DNA from: JAICKN01 sp036489565
GTDB lineage: Bacteria > Acidobacteriota > Terriglobia > Terriglobales > Acidobacteriaceae
Direction: 5' to 3'
DNA: 64,000 nt
Assembly (NCBI GenBank): GCA_036489565.1
Contig: DASXFN010000097.1
Location: 1 to 64,000 of the forward strand
Below, piece after piece: positions 8,153 to 17,359 of the stretch (position 1 is its first letter; every line of letters starts with the position of its first letter). The position numbers and the translations under genes were made by a program. Under the pieces are notes generated by a model, which did no database searches, was not told where the DNA came from, and saw only the letters and a list, made by a program, of their open reading frames with translations.

Positions 8153-8839
8153 TTACAACGTGCGGAGCTTTTCGACGATATCCACTGGTTCCGGTCGCTC
8201 TGTGTAGTCTTCATCCGCCCATCGGTAGCGCACTGTTCCGGCGCGATCCAAAATGTATGTGGCGGGAATCGGAAGCGTCCAACTATCGTCACCGTTGGCG
8301 AAGGGCAGGTTGACGAAGGCGCGGCGATACACCGCTTGCTGGTATTCGGGAACCGTATAGACGAGGCCCAATCCGCGGGCGATATTATTTCCCTCATCGC
8401 TTAAGAGCGGGAAGCGGAGTTTGTGCTGGTCGCGCATGAGGAATGATTGATGCACTGTCTGCGGCGAAATTGCGACCAGAGACGCGCCGGATTTTTGAAT
8501 GTCAGGAAATACTAGGTTCATGGCTTCCAGTTGGCCTACGCAAAAGGGGTCCCAGCGTCCACGGAAGAAGCAGACCAGCAATGTGCTCTCCCGTAGAAGC
8601 TCCGCCGAAGATACATCTTTGCCATTGTGATCTTTTAATTGAAATGGAGGTAGCTGGACGCCTTCCGCAAGTGAATGTTCGGCGAAGGACTTTTGCTCGA
8701 GCTCTGCGACAACTTGCGCGTGGATGGCTTGCATCTCGGCGGGAACATATTTCGCGATCAGTTCCTTACGCTCAGCGTAAATTTCGCGCAGAGGACGGAA
8801 GTCCGTTGCCGAGGTCTCTTCAAGTGAACGCCACTTCAT
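8153..8839 (-). CDS. Peroxiredoxin-like (AhpC/TSA) protein lacking the peroxidatic Cys
   Basis: The 228-residue protein has an alpha-helical N-terminus and a thioredoxin-fold AhpC/TSA domain (GVQLPPFQLKDHNGKDV onward). In this subfamily the active site is usually RGxWCPxC. Here it is RGRWDPFC, so the expected peroxidatic cysteine is Asp97. Cys100 remains, and another cysteine, Cys90, lies in the preceding strand. The rest of the fold is intact, including PATYILDRAGTVRYRW. A normal Cys-based peroxidase mechanism is therefore unlikely unless Cys100 acts alone. It lies between ffh (11 bp) and ppc (36 bp), so it is probably co-transcribed. Confidence 0.85.
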   Translation of the reverse strand: MKWRSLEETSATDFRPLREIYAERKELIAKYVPAEMQAIHAQVVAELEQKSFAEHSLAEGVQLPPFQLKDHNGKDVSSAELLRESTLLVCFFRGRWDPFCVGQLEAMNLVFPDIQKSGASLVAISPQTVHQSFLMRDQHKLRFPLLSDEGNNIARGLGLVYTVPEYQQAVYRRAFVNLPFANGDDSWTLPIPATYILDRAGTVRYRWADEDYTERPEPVDIVEKLRTL

Positions 8840-8850
8840 AGTGATAAAAC

Positions 8851-10209
8851 TTACGCGCCCGGAAACTTCATCGCCGCCATCCGGCGCACGAAGCTGGCCT
8901 TACCCATTTGCTTGAACATTTTCTTCATCTGCGCATATTGACGAAGCAGATTATTTACTTCCTGAATGGTTGTTCCCGAGCCGCGCGCAATGCGCTTGCG
9001 ACGACTGCCGTTAATGACCTCGTGGTGCATGCGCTCGTGCGTCGTCATCGAGCTAATGATGGCTTCAACGCGATTGATTTGCTTTTCGTCCACTTTGTCG
9101 GCGGCCTTTTGCAATCCAGAAAATGGGCCGATTTTGGGTAGCATTCCCATGATGTTCTGAATTGAGCCCATCCGTTTGACCTGCTGTAGTTGGTCGCGGA
9201 AGTCTTCGAGTGAAAAGCCATCGCCGGTCAGGGCCCGGCTGGCGATCTCCTGCGCTTTCTTTTTGTCGACTGTCTGTTCGGCACGCTCAATCAGCGAAAG
9301 GATATCGCCCATTCCGAGAATTCGCGAAACGATGCGGTCAGGATGAAAGGGCTCTAGCGCGTCATATTTCTCGCCGAGGCCAATGAATTTGATGGGCTGC
9401 CCAGTTACTTGACGGATGGAAAGCGCAGCGCCGCCGCGGGCATCGCCGTCCATCTTTGTGAGTACGACGCCGGTGAGCGCGAGCTTCTTATGAAATTCCT
9501 CGGCGGAGCGGACCGCATCCTGCCCGGTCATTGCGTCAGCGACAAACAAGATTTCCGTGGGATTAAGCAGTTTCTTTAGCGACTGCATTTCATCCATGAG
9601 CTGGTCGTCAATGTGCAGACGGCCTGCAGTATCCACAATCATGACATCGCAGCCCGCGTTCACGGCTTCGCGCCGGGCTTCTTTTACAAGACGTTCTACC
9701 GTTGCTGTGTTCGCTTCCCCCGCTTCGCCTTCGTAAATATTGGCTTTGATCGCCTGTGCAACGACTTTTAGCTGCTCACGCGCCGCCGGGCGATAAACGT
9801 CCACGGAAACCAGCAATGGGCGATGGCCCCCGTTCTTCAGCCAATTGGCCAGCTTGCCGGAGGTCGTCGTTTTACCGGAACCCTGCAAGCCTGCCATTAG
9901 CACGACCGTGGGAGGCTGCGAAGCAAATTTCAATTTTGCGGTATCGTGACCGAGAAGCTCCACCAGTTCGTCACGAACGATCTTGATGACCTGTTCGCCG
10001 GGCGACAGAGCCGTCATCACCTGCTGGCCGGAAGCCTTGGCCTGCACCTGGTCAATGAACTGCTTAACGACTTTCAGGTTTACGTCGGCTTCGAGCAGCG
10101 CCATGCGTAGCTCGCGCAAGGCTTCCTGCATGTTTTCTTCATTGAGGACAGCTTCGCCGCGCAGGGTCTTAAACGCGCGCTGAAATTTTTCCTGGAGATT
10201 CTCGAACAT
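8851..10209 (-). CDS. ffh: Signal recognition particle protein Ffh
   Basis: The 452-residue SRP54 GTPase has the N-terminal four-helix domain and the G domain (GLQGSGKTTTSGKL, DTAGR, TKMDGDARGG). The methionine-rich M domain ends in MGKASFVRRMAAMKF. It binds SRP RNA and signal sequences to target proteins to the membrane. The length matches the family. The start ATG sits at a normal N-terminus (MFENLQEKFQ). It is the first gene before the peroxiredoxin-like gene and ppc on the minus strand. Confidence 0.97.
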   Translation of the reverse strand: MFENLQEKFQRAFKTLRGEAVLNEENMQEALRELRMALLEADVNLKVVKQFIDQVQAKASGQQVMTALSPGEQVIKIVRDELVELLGHDTAKLKFASQPPTVVLMAGLQGSGKTTTSGKLANWLKNGGHRPLLVSVDVYRPAAREQLKVVAQAIKANIYEGEAGEANTATVERLVKEARREAVNAGCDVMIVDTAGRLHIDDQLMDEMQSLKKLLNPTEILFVADAMTGQDAVRSAEEFHKKLALTGVVLTKMDGDARGGAALSIRQVTGQPIKFIGLGEKYDALEPFHPDRIVSRILGMGDILSLIERAEQTVDKKKAQEIASRALTGDGFSLEDFRDQLQQVKRMGSIQNIMGMLPKIGPFSGLQKAADKVDEKQINRVEAIISSMTTHERMHHEVINGSRRKRIARGSGTTIQEVNNLLRQYAQMKKMFKQMGKASFVRRMAAMKFPGA

Positions 10210-10284
10210 AGGGATCAGTGACTATTTTAGCAGCAGGAGTTTCCTCGCTTCGCAAGAAGCCTTTGGGTGAACTATGGTGGACTA

Positions 10285-11772
10285 TTATGCCGGCTTCCAT
10301 CGCAGTATTGGCTTGCGCGCCGCTGTAGTTTCGTCCAGACGCGAAACCCGCGTGTTGTGCGGCGCCTGTAATGCAATCTGTGGGTCTTCTTCGACCTCTT
10401 CCGCAATCGTCTTCATGGCTTCGATGAATAAATCCATCTCTTCTTTGGACTCGCTTTCGGTCGGCTCAATCATCAGCGCGCCCGGCACGATGAGAGGAAA
10501 CGCGGTCGTATAGGGATGAAATCCATAATCAATGAGCCGCTTGGCCAGGTCCATGGTGCGCACGCCTTTTTTCGCCTGCACTTTATCGCTGAAAACAACT
10601 TCATGCATGGAAGGCGTGGAGTATGGGAGATCGAAAATTCCTTCAAGCCCTTTGCGAATGTAGTTCGCGTTCAGCACGGCATCTTCAGTGGTCTGCCGCA
10701 ATCCGTCTGGCCCGTTCGCCAGAATGTAGGCGAGGGCGCGAATGAACATTCCGAAGTTTCCGTAAAAAGATCGCACCCGGCCTACCGACTGTGGACGGTC
10801 ATATTCAAAGCCCAGCGTCCCGTCGGGCTTCGTAATGACTACGGGCTTCGGTAAAAAGGGCTCGAGTGCTTTTTTGATCGCTACCGGACCCGAACCAGGT
10901 CCACCGCCGCCATGCGGAGTAGAAAATGTTTTGTGCAGGTTCAGGTGCATCACATCTACACCGAAATCTCCCGGACGCACCTTGCCCACCAACGCGTTCA
11001 TATTTGCGCCGTCCATGTAGAGCAGACCGCCCTTGGCGTGCATGAGGTCGGCAATCTTGTGGATCTCCTGCTCGAACACTCCTAGCGTGTTGGGATTGGT
11101 AAGCATCAGCGCGGCGACATCTTCATTCATCTGCGCCGCCAGCGACGCCACATCCACCATGCCGTTGGAGTTCGACTTCAAGTTCTCCACGGAATAGCCG
11201 ACCATGGCGGCGGTCGCGGGATTCGTTCCATGCGCGGAGTCAGGAATCAAAACTTTCTTGCGTGCAGCGCCTTTCGACTCGTGATAGGCACGAACCATCA
11301 ACAGCCCGGTAAATTCGCCGTGCGCCCCGGCCGCCGGCTGCAAAGTGATGTCGTCCATGCCGGTGATTTCAAGCAGGCATTCGCTGAGTGTCTTAATAAT
11401 GCGCAACGCGCCCTGCGAAATTCTTTCCGGCTGGTAGGGATGCCCGTTCGCCAAACCTTCCAGCCTCGAAACAACTTCATTCACGCGCGGGTTGTACTTC
11501 ATCGTGCACGAGCCCAGCGGATACATTCCGAGATCAATCGCGTAATTCCAAGTAGAAAGCCGCGTGAAGTGGCGAATGATTTCGATCTCGCTCACTTCGG
11601 GCATATTGCCCAGGTCTTTTCGTTCAGAAGGACCTAAAAGCTCTTTCGCATCTACTTCAGGCACATCGAGCGGCGGCAGCTTCCAAGCGGCTTTGCCTGC
11701 TGAGGACTTCTCGAAGATCAGCCCTTCGTTCTGGCTGATGTGACGCGTGGCCTTACGAGTCATGTGCTTCAT
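10285..11772 (-). CDS. gcvPB: Glycine dehydrogenase (decarboxylating) subunit 2
   Basis: The 495-residue PLP subunit of the split P-protein has the PLP-lysine motif LNLHKTFSTPHGGGGPG. The family block PLGSCTMKYNPR appears near the N-terminus. With GcvPA it decarboxylates glycine and passes the aminomethyl group to the lipoyl arm of GcvH. The ATG overlaps the gcvPA stop by 4 bases (ATGA) with GGAGG upstream, so translation is probably coupled. It is the last gene of the gcvT-gcvH-gcvPA-gcvPB operon. Confidence 0.97.
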   Translation of the reverse strand: MKHMTRKATRHISQNEGLIFEKSSAGKAAWKLPPLDVPEVDAKELLGPSERKDLGNMPEVSEIEIIRHFTRLSTWNYAIDLGMYPLGSCTMKYNPRVNEVVSRLEGLANGHPYQPERISQGALRIIKTLSECLLEITGMDDITLQPAAGAHGEFTGLLMVRAYHESKGAARKKVLIPDSAHGTNPATAAMVGYSVENLKSNSNGMVDVASLAAQMNEDVAALMLTNPNTLGVFEQEIHKIADLMHAKGGLLYMDGANMNALVGKVRPGDFGVDVMHLNLHKTFSTPHGGGGPGSGPVAIKKALEPFLPKPVVITKPDGTLGFEYDRPQSVGRVRSFYGNFGMFIRALAYILANGPDGLRQTTEDAVLNANYIRKGLEGIFDLPYSTPSMHEVVFSDKVQAKKGVRTMDLAKRLIDYGFHPYTTAFPLIVPGALMIEPTESESKEEMDLFIEAMKTIAEEVEEDPQIALQAPHNTRVSRLDETTAARKPILRWKPA

Positions 11773-13160
11773 CGCGTCACCTCCTCCATATCGCTGGCAG
11801 AGTCGGGTTCTTTCATCGCCCGTTGGGAGCGCTCGCTCTCTGCGACGAAACCCACAGCGGTGTCAATCGCGGTGCGCGTGGTGAGTTCGGTGCAACACCA
11901 GAGCGACGCATTCCCCAATTCCGGATAAAACTTTTTCAACGGCAATCCGCCAATGATGCGGTTTCCCAAAATCCGGCCATTTACCGCGTAAGGATCTTCG
12001 CTGGTCTGGACAACAAACTCATTAAAACGCGGCGCGCCGGAAAATAAGACTTTCGCATGCTTCTCAAACTGGTTCGCGGCATATGCAGCCTTTGCAAGAT
12101 TCTGCTTCGCCAGTTCGCGGAGGCCGACCTTTCCATAAATTGTCATGAATATGTTAGCCATCAGCGCGACGAGGGCCTGATTCGTGCAGATGTTGGAAGT
12201 CGCCTTCTCCCGCCGGATATGCTGCTCGCGCGTGGCCAAGGTGAGAACAAATCCACGCTTGCCGTTCTTGTCAGTCGTTTGCCCTGCCAGCCTTCCCGGC
12301 ATTTGCCGCACATATTGCTCGCGCGTGGCAATCACGCCGCAGTAAGGTCCGCCGAACCCCAACGGCACGCCGAACGATTGCGCTTCCATCGCGACGACAT
12401 CGGCCTGGCGCGGCGGTTCAACGATCCCCAGCGAAACCGCTTCAGCAATGGAAACGGCCAGCATGGCTCCGTTTTTGTGTGCTAATTCGGCAATCGCAGC
12501 GACATCTTCAACTGTTCCGAAGAAATTGGGCGATTGGATCAAGATGCAGGCAGTTTCAGACGTAATGGCCTTTTCAAGTTCCTTCAGGTCAAGGCGCCCA
12601 TCAGCGTTGAACTCGACCGTGTTCAACGGGAGCGATTGATGGAGAGCATAAGTCTCCAATACTTCACGGTACTCGGGGTGCACGCTGCGCGCGGCCAGAA
12701 CACCTCGCCGTCCGGTCAACCGCACAGCCATCATCACAGCTTCGGTAGCCGCGGTTGATCCGTCATACATGGAAGCGTTGGCGACTTCCATGCCGGTCAA
12801 CTCGCAGATCATCGTCTGGAACTCGAAAATGGCTTGGAGCGTTCCCTGCGAAACTTCTGCCTGGTAGGGAGTGTACGCAGTCAAAAACTCTCCGCGTGAA
12901 ATCAGCGAATCAATAATGACCGGCCGGTAGTGGGAGTAAGCGCCCGCCCCTAGAAATGACTGATACCCGTCTCCGTTTTCCCGCGAGCGTTCGCGGAACC
13001 AGTCCACAATTTCAGATTCAGCCATCTGTCGCGGAACTTTCAGGTCGCGCTGCAAACGATATTCGGCGGGGACTGGAGAAAAAAGGTCGTCAATCGAACG
13101 TGCGCCAATGGCCTTGAGCATGGCTTGGCGGTCGGCTGGAGATTTTGGTAGATAGCGCAT
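11769..13160 (-). CDS. gcvPA: Glycine dehydrogenase (decarboxylating) subunit 1
   Basis: The 463-residue N-terminal half of the split glycine decarboxylase begins MRYLPKSPADRQAMLKAIG. It carries the family blocks FLGAGAYSHYRP, TAYTPYQAEVSQGTLQ and MYDGSTAATEA. It forms an alpha2beta2 enzyme with GcvPB, whose gene it overlaps by 4 bp. gcvH lies 36 bp upstream. Confidence 0.97.
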   Translation of the reverse strand: MRYLPKSPADRQAMLKAIGARSIDDLFSPVPAEYRLQRDLKVPRQMAESEIVDWFRERSRENGDGYQSFLGAGAYSHYRPVIIDSLISRGEFLTAYTPYQAEVSQGTLQAIFEFQTMICELTGMEVANASMYDGSTAATEAVMMAVRLTGRRGVLAARSVHPEYREVLETYALHQSLPLNTVEFNADGRLDLKELEKAITSETACILIQSPNFFGTVEDVAAIAELAHKNGAMLAVSIAEAVSLGIVEPPRQADVVAMEAQSFGVPLGFGGPYCGVIATREQYVRQMPGRLAGQTTDKNGKRGFVLTLATREQHIRREKATSNICTNQALVALMANIFMTIYGKVGLRELAKQNLAKAAYAANQFEKHAKVLFSGAPRFNEFVVQTSEDPYAVNGRILGNRIIGGLPLKKFYPELGNASLWCCTELTTRTAIDTAVGFVAESERSQRAMKEPDSASDMEEVTR

Positions 13161-13196
13161 GGAAGTTAATTAGATGTAACTAATCATCATTTCGAT

Positions 13197-13586
13197 CTAG
13201 TGCCCAGACTCCTCGGCCACGAACTTCTCATAGTCGGCAGCAGACAACAAGGCGTTCAAATCGCCCGGATTGCTCAATTTAATCTTCAGCATCCATGAGC
13301 CGTGCGCATCCTTGTTGATTTGCTCGGGAGCATTGGCCAGCGCGCCGTTTACTTCGGTCACGGTGCCAGAAGCCGGCGCATACAAATCGGAAACAGCCTT
13401 CACCGATTCCACCGATCCCAAAGTCTTGCCCACGCTAATTTCCGCGCCAACCTTTGGCAAATCTACAAACACGATGTCTCCCAGCGACTGTTGGGCATAG
13501 TCAGTAATTCCGACAGTGGCATTTCCGCCATCCACCTTGATCCATTCATGTTCCTTGGTGTACTTGTAATCGCTCGGATATCCCAT
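13197..13586 (-). CDS. gcvH: Glycine cleavage system H protein
   Basis: The 129-residue lipoyl carrier has the EHEW motif near residue 12 and the lipoylation site SVESVKAVSD (Lys63). The length is normal. GcvH shuttles the aminomethyl intermediate between the P, T and L proteins. GGGAG precedes the ATG. It is 18 bp downstream of gcvT in the same operon. Confidence 0.97.
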   Translation of the reverse strand: MGYPSDYKYTKEHEWIKVDGGNATVGITDYAQQSLGDIVFVDLPKVGAEISVGKTLGSVESVKAVSDLYAPASGTVTEVNGALANAPEQINKDAHGSWMLKIKLSNPGDLNALLSAADYEKFVAEESGH

Positions 13587-13604
13587 TCCACTCTCCCGAA
13601 ACTT

Positions 13605-14750
13605 TTAGCTGCTTTTTGGCCGCTTATAAAAAGGCGTTGGCACAACCTGCGCCTTAACGCCCTGCCCGCGAATCTCGACCTTCACCGTAGAACCGATCGC
13701 CGAATGTTCCAAGGGAACGTACGCCAACGCAATATTCTTTTTCAAAAACGGCGCATGCGACCCGCTCGTCACATATCCAATTTCTCGACTGCTGTCGTCC
13801 AGCACTTTATATCCGTCGCGGGCAATGCCCCGTTCGACCATCTCCAACCCGACCAATGTTCGTTTTAATCCCGCCGCTTTGGCTTGTTCCAATGCAGGCC
13901 GTCCAATAAACTCCGGCTTTTCCATCTTGCAGAAGCGGTCCAGCCCGGCCTCCCATACATTGATGCTATCGGAAATTTCATGGCCGTATAGCGGCAACTT
14001 CCCTTCCAGCCGCAATGTATTTCTTGAACCCAATCCGCAGGCAACTGCGCCAAATTCTTTTCCTGCTTCGAGGACTTCTTTCCATACCCGCGTGCTTGTG
14101 GATTCATCATTGGGAACATAAATCTCGAATCCGTCTTCGGCGGTGTATCCGGTGCGAGCGATTAGAATATTTTTCAGCCCGCACACGGTCCCGTATGTAA
14201 ACCAATAAAATTTCACGGCTGAAAGGTCCGCGTCCGTCAGCTTTTGCAGCAGTTTTACGCCCTTCGGCCCCTGAATCGCGATCTGCGTAAAGTCATCCGA
14301 AAGGTTGGCTACTTTGCAATCAAATTGCTTAGTATTCTGCCAGACCCAGTTGAAATCCTTTTCCCGCGTCCCGGCATTAATGACCAGCAGATAATCCTGT
14401 TCTCCCAGGCGATGCACGATTACGTCATCCACAAACGTTCCCTGCGGATAAAGCAGCGCGGAATACTGCGCTTGCCCGATCGTCAAACGTGAAGCGTCAT
14501 TCATGGAAATATGCTGTACGGCATCAAGGGCCTGCGGCCCGGCCAGCCGGATGTCCCCCATGTGGCTGACGTCGAAAATCCCCACGCCGGTGCGCACCGC
14601 CATGTGCTCGGCGATGATACCGCCCGAAGATGGATATTCCACCGGCATGTCCCAACCGTTGAAATCAACCATCTTCGCGCCCATCTGGCGATGGACTGCA
14701 TTCAGCGCTGTCTTACGGATCAATGGCGTGGTCGCCCCGACGGCGTACAA
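13605..14750 (-). CDS. gcvT: Glycine cleavage system T protein (TTG start)
   Basis: This aminomethyltransferase of about 381 residues transfers the one-carbon unit from GcvH to tetrahydrofolate. Family blocks include FNGWDMPVEY, GIFDVSHMGDI, GYTAEDGFEIY and EIGYVTSGSHAP. The likely start is TTG at 14750 with GAGG six bases upstream. The next ATG would remove conserved sequence. It is the first gene of the glycine-cleavage operon and diverges from galT. I looked for a glycine riboswitch in its 5' region and did not see the conserved cores. Confidence 0.95.
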   Translation of the reverse strand: MYAVGATTPLIRKTALNAVHRQMGAKMVDFNGWDMPVEYPSSGGIIAEHMAVRTGVGIFDVSHMGDIRLAGPQALDAVQHISMNDASRLTIGQAQYSALLYPQGTFVDDVIVHRLGEQDYLLVINAGTREKDFNWVWQNTKQFDCKVANLSDDFTQIAIQGPKGVKLLQKLTDADLSAVKFYWFTYGTVCGLKNILIARTGYTAEDGFEIYVPNDESTSTRVWKEVLEAGKEFGAVACGLGSRNTLRLEGKLPLYGHEISDSINVWEAGLDRFCKMEKPEFIGRPALEQAKAAGLKRTLVGLEMVERGIARDGYKVLDDSSREIGYVTSGSHAPFLKKNIALAYVPLEHSAIGSTVKVEIRGQGVKAQVVPTPFYKRPKSS

Positions 14751-14874
14751 TGAAGACCTCGGTCACAAGCAGTGGCTGGGCTGCCAGGAGGATAAGAACT
14801 CATAACCCTAACATGCGTCCCGCGATTGCTTCAACCAATGCGGCGTTCCCACTTCCACTCACAATCTGCAATAA

Positions 14875-15930
14875 TTGGCGCTCCGGGAAAAACCCTTGGA
14901 TTTATCACAAAGCCCCCATCGCCGCTTGAACCCGCTCACCAATGAATGGGTATTAGTCTCCCCAAACCGCACCTCGCGCCCCTGGCAAGGCGCTGTGGAA
15001 ACTACCGCGCCCGCAATCCAGCCTGCATACGATCCTGAATGTTATTTATGTCCGGGGAATCAGCGCTCTGGAGGATCGAAGAACCCTGCTTACGCGAGCA
15101 CATTTATCTTTGAAAACGACTATGCCGCGCTGAAAAAAAATGTGCCGGAAGAAAGCATTGACCTCGGCGGTAAAGGTTTACTGGTCGCAGCGACCGAGGC
15201 TGGCATTTGCCGCGTCATGTGTTTCTCGCCCCGCCATGATCTGACGCTCGCAACAATGGAGCCGTTGGACGTCGCGGAGGTCATTCGCGTGTGGACGGCG
15301 CAGTACAAGGAACTCGGCGCGAACCCGCGCATGAATCATGTGCAAATTTTTGAAAACCGGGGCGCAATGATGGGCGCGAGCAATCCGCATCCCCATTGCC
15401 AAATCTGGGCAACAGCTTCCATTCCCGAAGTTCCGCGGAGAGAATTGCAGGCGCAGCAGTCTTATAAAAACGCCCACCACAGTTGCCTGCTCTGCGATTA
15501 CGTGGCGCTCGAGTCGCAGGAACAACTGCGCATTGTCTGCCAAAACGAAGGCTTTGTTGCTTACGTGCCCTTCTGGGCGACCTGGCCGTTCGAAATTCTG
15601 CTTTGCAGCCGGCGGCATCTTGGCAGTCTTCTGGATTTGACCGAGAACGAACGAGGGCAGTTAAGCAGCATTCTGAAGCAGATCACGTCCACGTACGACA
15701 AAGTTTTCAATGTCCCCTTTCCATATTCCATGGGATTCCACCAGACGCCGACGGATGGTCAAGCTCATCCGGAATGGCATTTTCACGCGCACTTTTATCC
15801 GCCGCTTTTGCGCTCCGCCACGGTGAAGAAATTCATGGTGGGATTTGAAATGCTGGGTACCGTACAGCGCGACATTACTCCGGAAAGCGCGGCGGAACGG
15901 CTGCGCGCATTGTGCGAAGGGATTGCGTAG
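14875..15930 (+). CDS. galT: Galactose-1-phosphate uridylyltransferase
   Basis: The protein of about 351 residues has LNPLTNEWVLVSPNRTSRPWQG, the zinc-site CYLCPGN and the active-site NPHPHCQIWA (HPH-Q). It also has the C-terminal HPEWHFHAHFYPP. It swaps UMP between UDP-glucose and galactose-1-phosphate in the Leloir pathway. The start is uncertain: TTG at 14875 or TTG at 14896 are both possible, and neither has a good Shine-Dalgarno sequence. It is convergent with the GH27 alpha-galactosidase, 23 bp away, which fits a role in handling released galactose. Confidence 0.93.
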   Translation: MALREKPLDLSQSPHRRLNPLTNEWVLVSPNRTSRPWQGAVETTAPAIQPAYDPECYLCPGNQRSGGSKNPAYASTFIFENDYAALKKNVPEESIDLGGKGLLVAATEAGICRVMCFSPRHDLTLATMEPLDVAEVIRVWTAQYKELGANPRMNHVQIFENRGAMMGASNPHPHCQIWATASIPEVPRRELQAQQSYKNAHHSCLLCDYVALESQEQLRIVCQNEGFVAYVPFWATWPFEILLCSRRHLGSLLDLTENERGQLSSILKQITSTYDKVFNVPFPYSMGFHQTPTDGQAHPEWHFHAHFYPPLLRSATVKKFMVGFEMLGTVQRDITPESAAERLRALCEGIA

Positions 15931-15953
15931 CACTGGACTCCGTCCGACACAAT

Positions 15954-17333
15954 CTACCGGCCCGATATTCTATACAGCACGCAACCATGCGCGGGGATTG
16001 CGACGGCAATCTCTCCAGCCGCTCCAAGATTTTTGTGCGACCACAAATCCCGCAGTTTATATTTTTTCTCTGCCAGCCCTAATTCTTTCCAACTCAACCG
16101 CGCGGTTTGCGCGGACTCCCCAATATTAAAAAGCGCCACATATTGGTCCGAGCCAGATTCCGGGCGCGCCGACCATACAACAATGTCTCCCTCCGACTTC
16201 AGCATGTGATTGGCGGTTGAGTGTTGGTCAATGGCGATGACGTCTGGATTCGTGAGCAATGAAGTTGTCCAATCGTCACTGCGGGGAAGATTCGCGCCAA
16301 CCATAAGAGGCGAGCGGAACATGGACCACAGCGTCACCATCGTCCGCTCCTCGTCATGGGTGAAGCGGGTTTGCCGCGCCTCGCCCCAACCTGGCGCAGG
16401 CCCTAAATATCCCAGCGGCAGCATGTCCGCATCGGGCCAATGCCCTTCCTCGGAAAGGCCCGCCCACTGCGCCATCCGCGGGAACTGGTCCCCCAATCCT
16501 TGCGGATACGCGACCGTGCTGTGCCACAAATCCCAAACGTCGTCAGAGATGCGCCACATTTGCGCATATTTTCTCATCTCCTCTACTTTGTCCATGGGCG
16601 CGGCACCCGGCGAGAGGCTCAGCACCATGGGCCTTCCAGTCTTCTTCAACGCATCACTCAACATGTGGATGTCATCGCCTTTGTAAGGACGGCTGGCAAT
16701 GCAGTCCACCTTAATTAAATCCACATCCCAGCTTGCATAGAGCTTAGCGATCGAATCGTAATAGGCCTGGGACGCGGGCTTTGCTGGATCCAGGCCATAG
16801 TTATCAGGATTCCATGGACAGCTATCGGCAATGTCGGCAGCATCCATAGCATGGTAGGAAGATCCGGCAATGGAAAGATTTTGTTTTACGGTCTGTTTCG
16901 GAATACCGCGCAGAATGTGAATTCCGAATTTTAATCCCAGGGAATGAATATAGTCCGCCAACGGCTTGAATCCGGCGCCGTTCGCGGAGGATGGGAAACG
17001 ATTTTCGGCGGGAACGTAGCGGCCATTCCTGTCAAGGCTGAATTGTGAGGCAGTGGAGTTCCCCGAAGCCCGCGGATTGGTGACGAACCATTCCATATCC
17101 ACGACAACGTATTCCCAGCCGTAGCGTTTCAGATTTCGCGCGAGCCAATCAGCATTCGCTTTCACGTCCTCTTCTTTTACTGTCGTGCCAAAAGAGTCCC
17201 AACTGTTCCATCCCATGGGCGGAGTCGCCGCTAGTGGCTCCGTACCAGTGCTGCTCTGGGCCTGCGCGTTGCCAATCCAAATACAAGAAAAGAGGATCGC
17301 AGAAACTCCCGCGAGCACAATCCGATTTTTCAT
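15954..17333 (-). CDS. Secreted alpha-galactosidase-like GH27 enzyme
   Basis: The 459-residue protein has a signal peptide (ending IGNAQA) and the GH27 opening TPPMGWNSWDSFG. The nucleophile motif DLIKVDC and the acid/base region MWRISDD follow, and a C-terminal beta domain ends the protein. GH27 enzymes remove terminal alpha-galactose or related sugars. Export and the neighbouring galT suggest use of plant or microbial galactosides. GAGG precedes the ATG. Substrate specificity (alpha-galactose, N-acetylgalactosamine or beta-L-arabinopyranose) cannot be read from the sequence. Confidence 0.92.
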   Translation of the reverse strand: MKNRIVLAGVSAILFSCIWIGNAQAQSSTGTEPLAATPPMGWNSWDSFGTTVKEEDVKANADWLARNLKRYGWEYVVVDMEWFVTNPRASGNSTASQFSLDRNGRYVPAENRFPSSANGAGFKPLADYIHSLGLKFGIHILRGIPKQTVKQNLSIAGSSYHAMDAADIADSCPWNPDNYGLDPAKPASQAYYDSIAKLYASWDVDLIKVDCIASRPYKGDDIHMLSDALKKTGRPMVLSLSPGAAPMDKVEEMRKYAQMWRISDDVWDLWHSTVAYPQGLGDQFPRMAQWAGLSEEGHWPDADMLPLGYLGPAPGWGEARQTRFTHDEERTMVTLWSMFRSPLMVGANLPRSDDWTTSLLTNPDVIAIDQHSTANHMLKSEGDIVVWSARPESGSDQYVALFNIGESAQTARLSWKELGLAEKKYKLRDLWSHKNLGAAGEIAVAIPAHGCVLYRISGR

Positions 17334-17359
17334 TTGAACCGCCTCATTCTTTTAGACTC

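Noticed and set aside
14751..14874. A glycine riboswitch before gcvT
   Set aside because: The conserved glycine aptamer cores are not present on the minus strand, and the leader is short.
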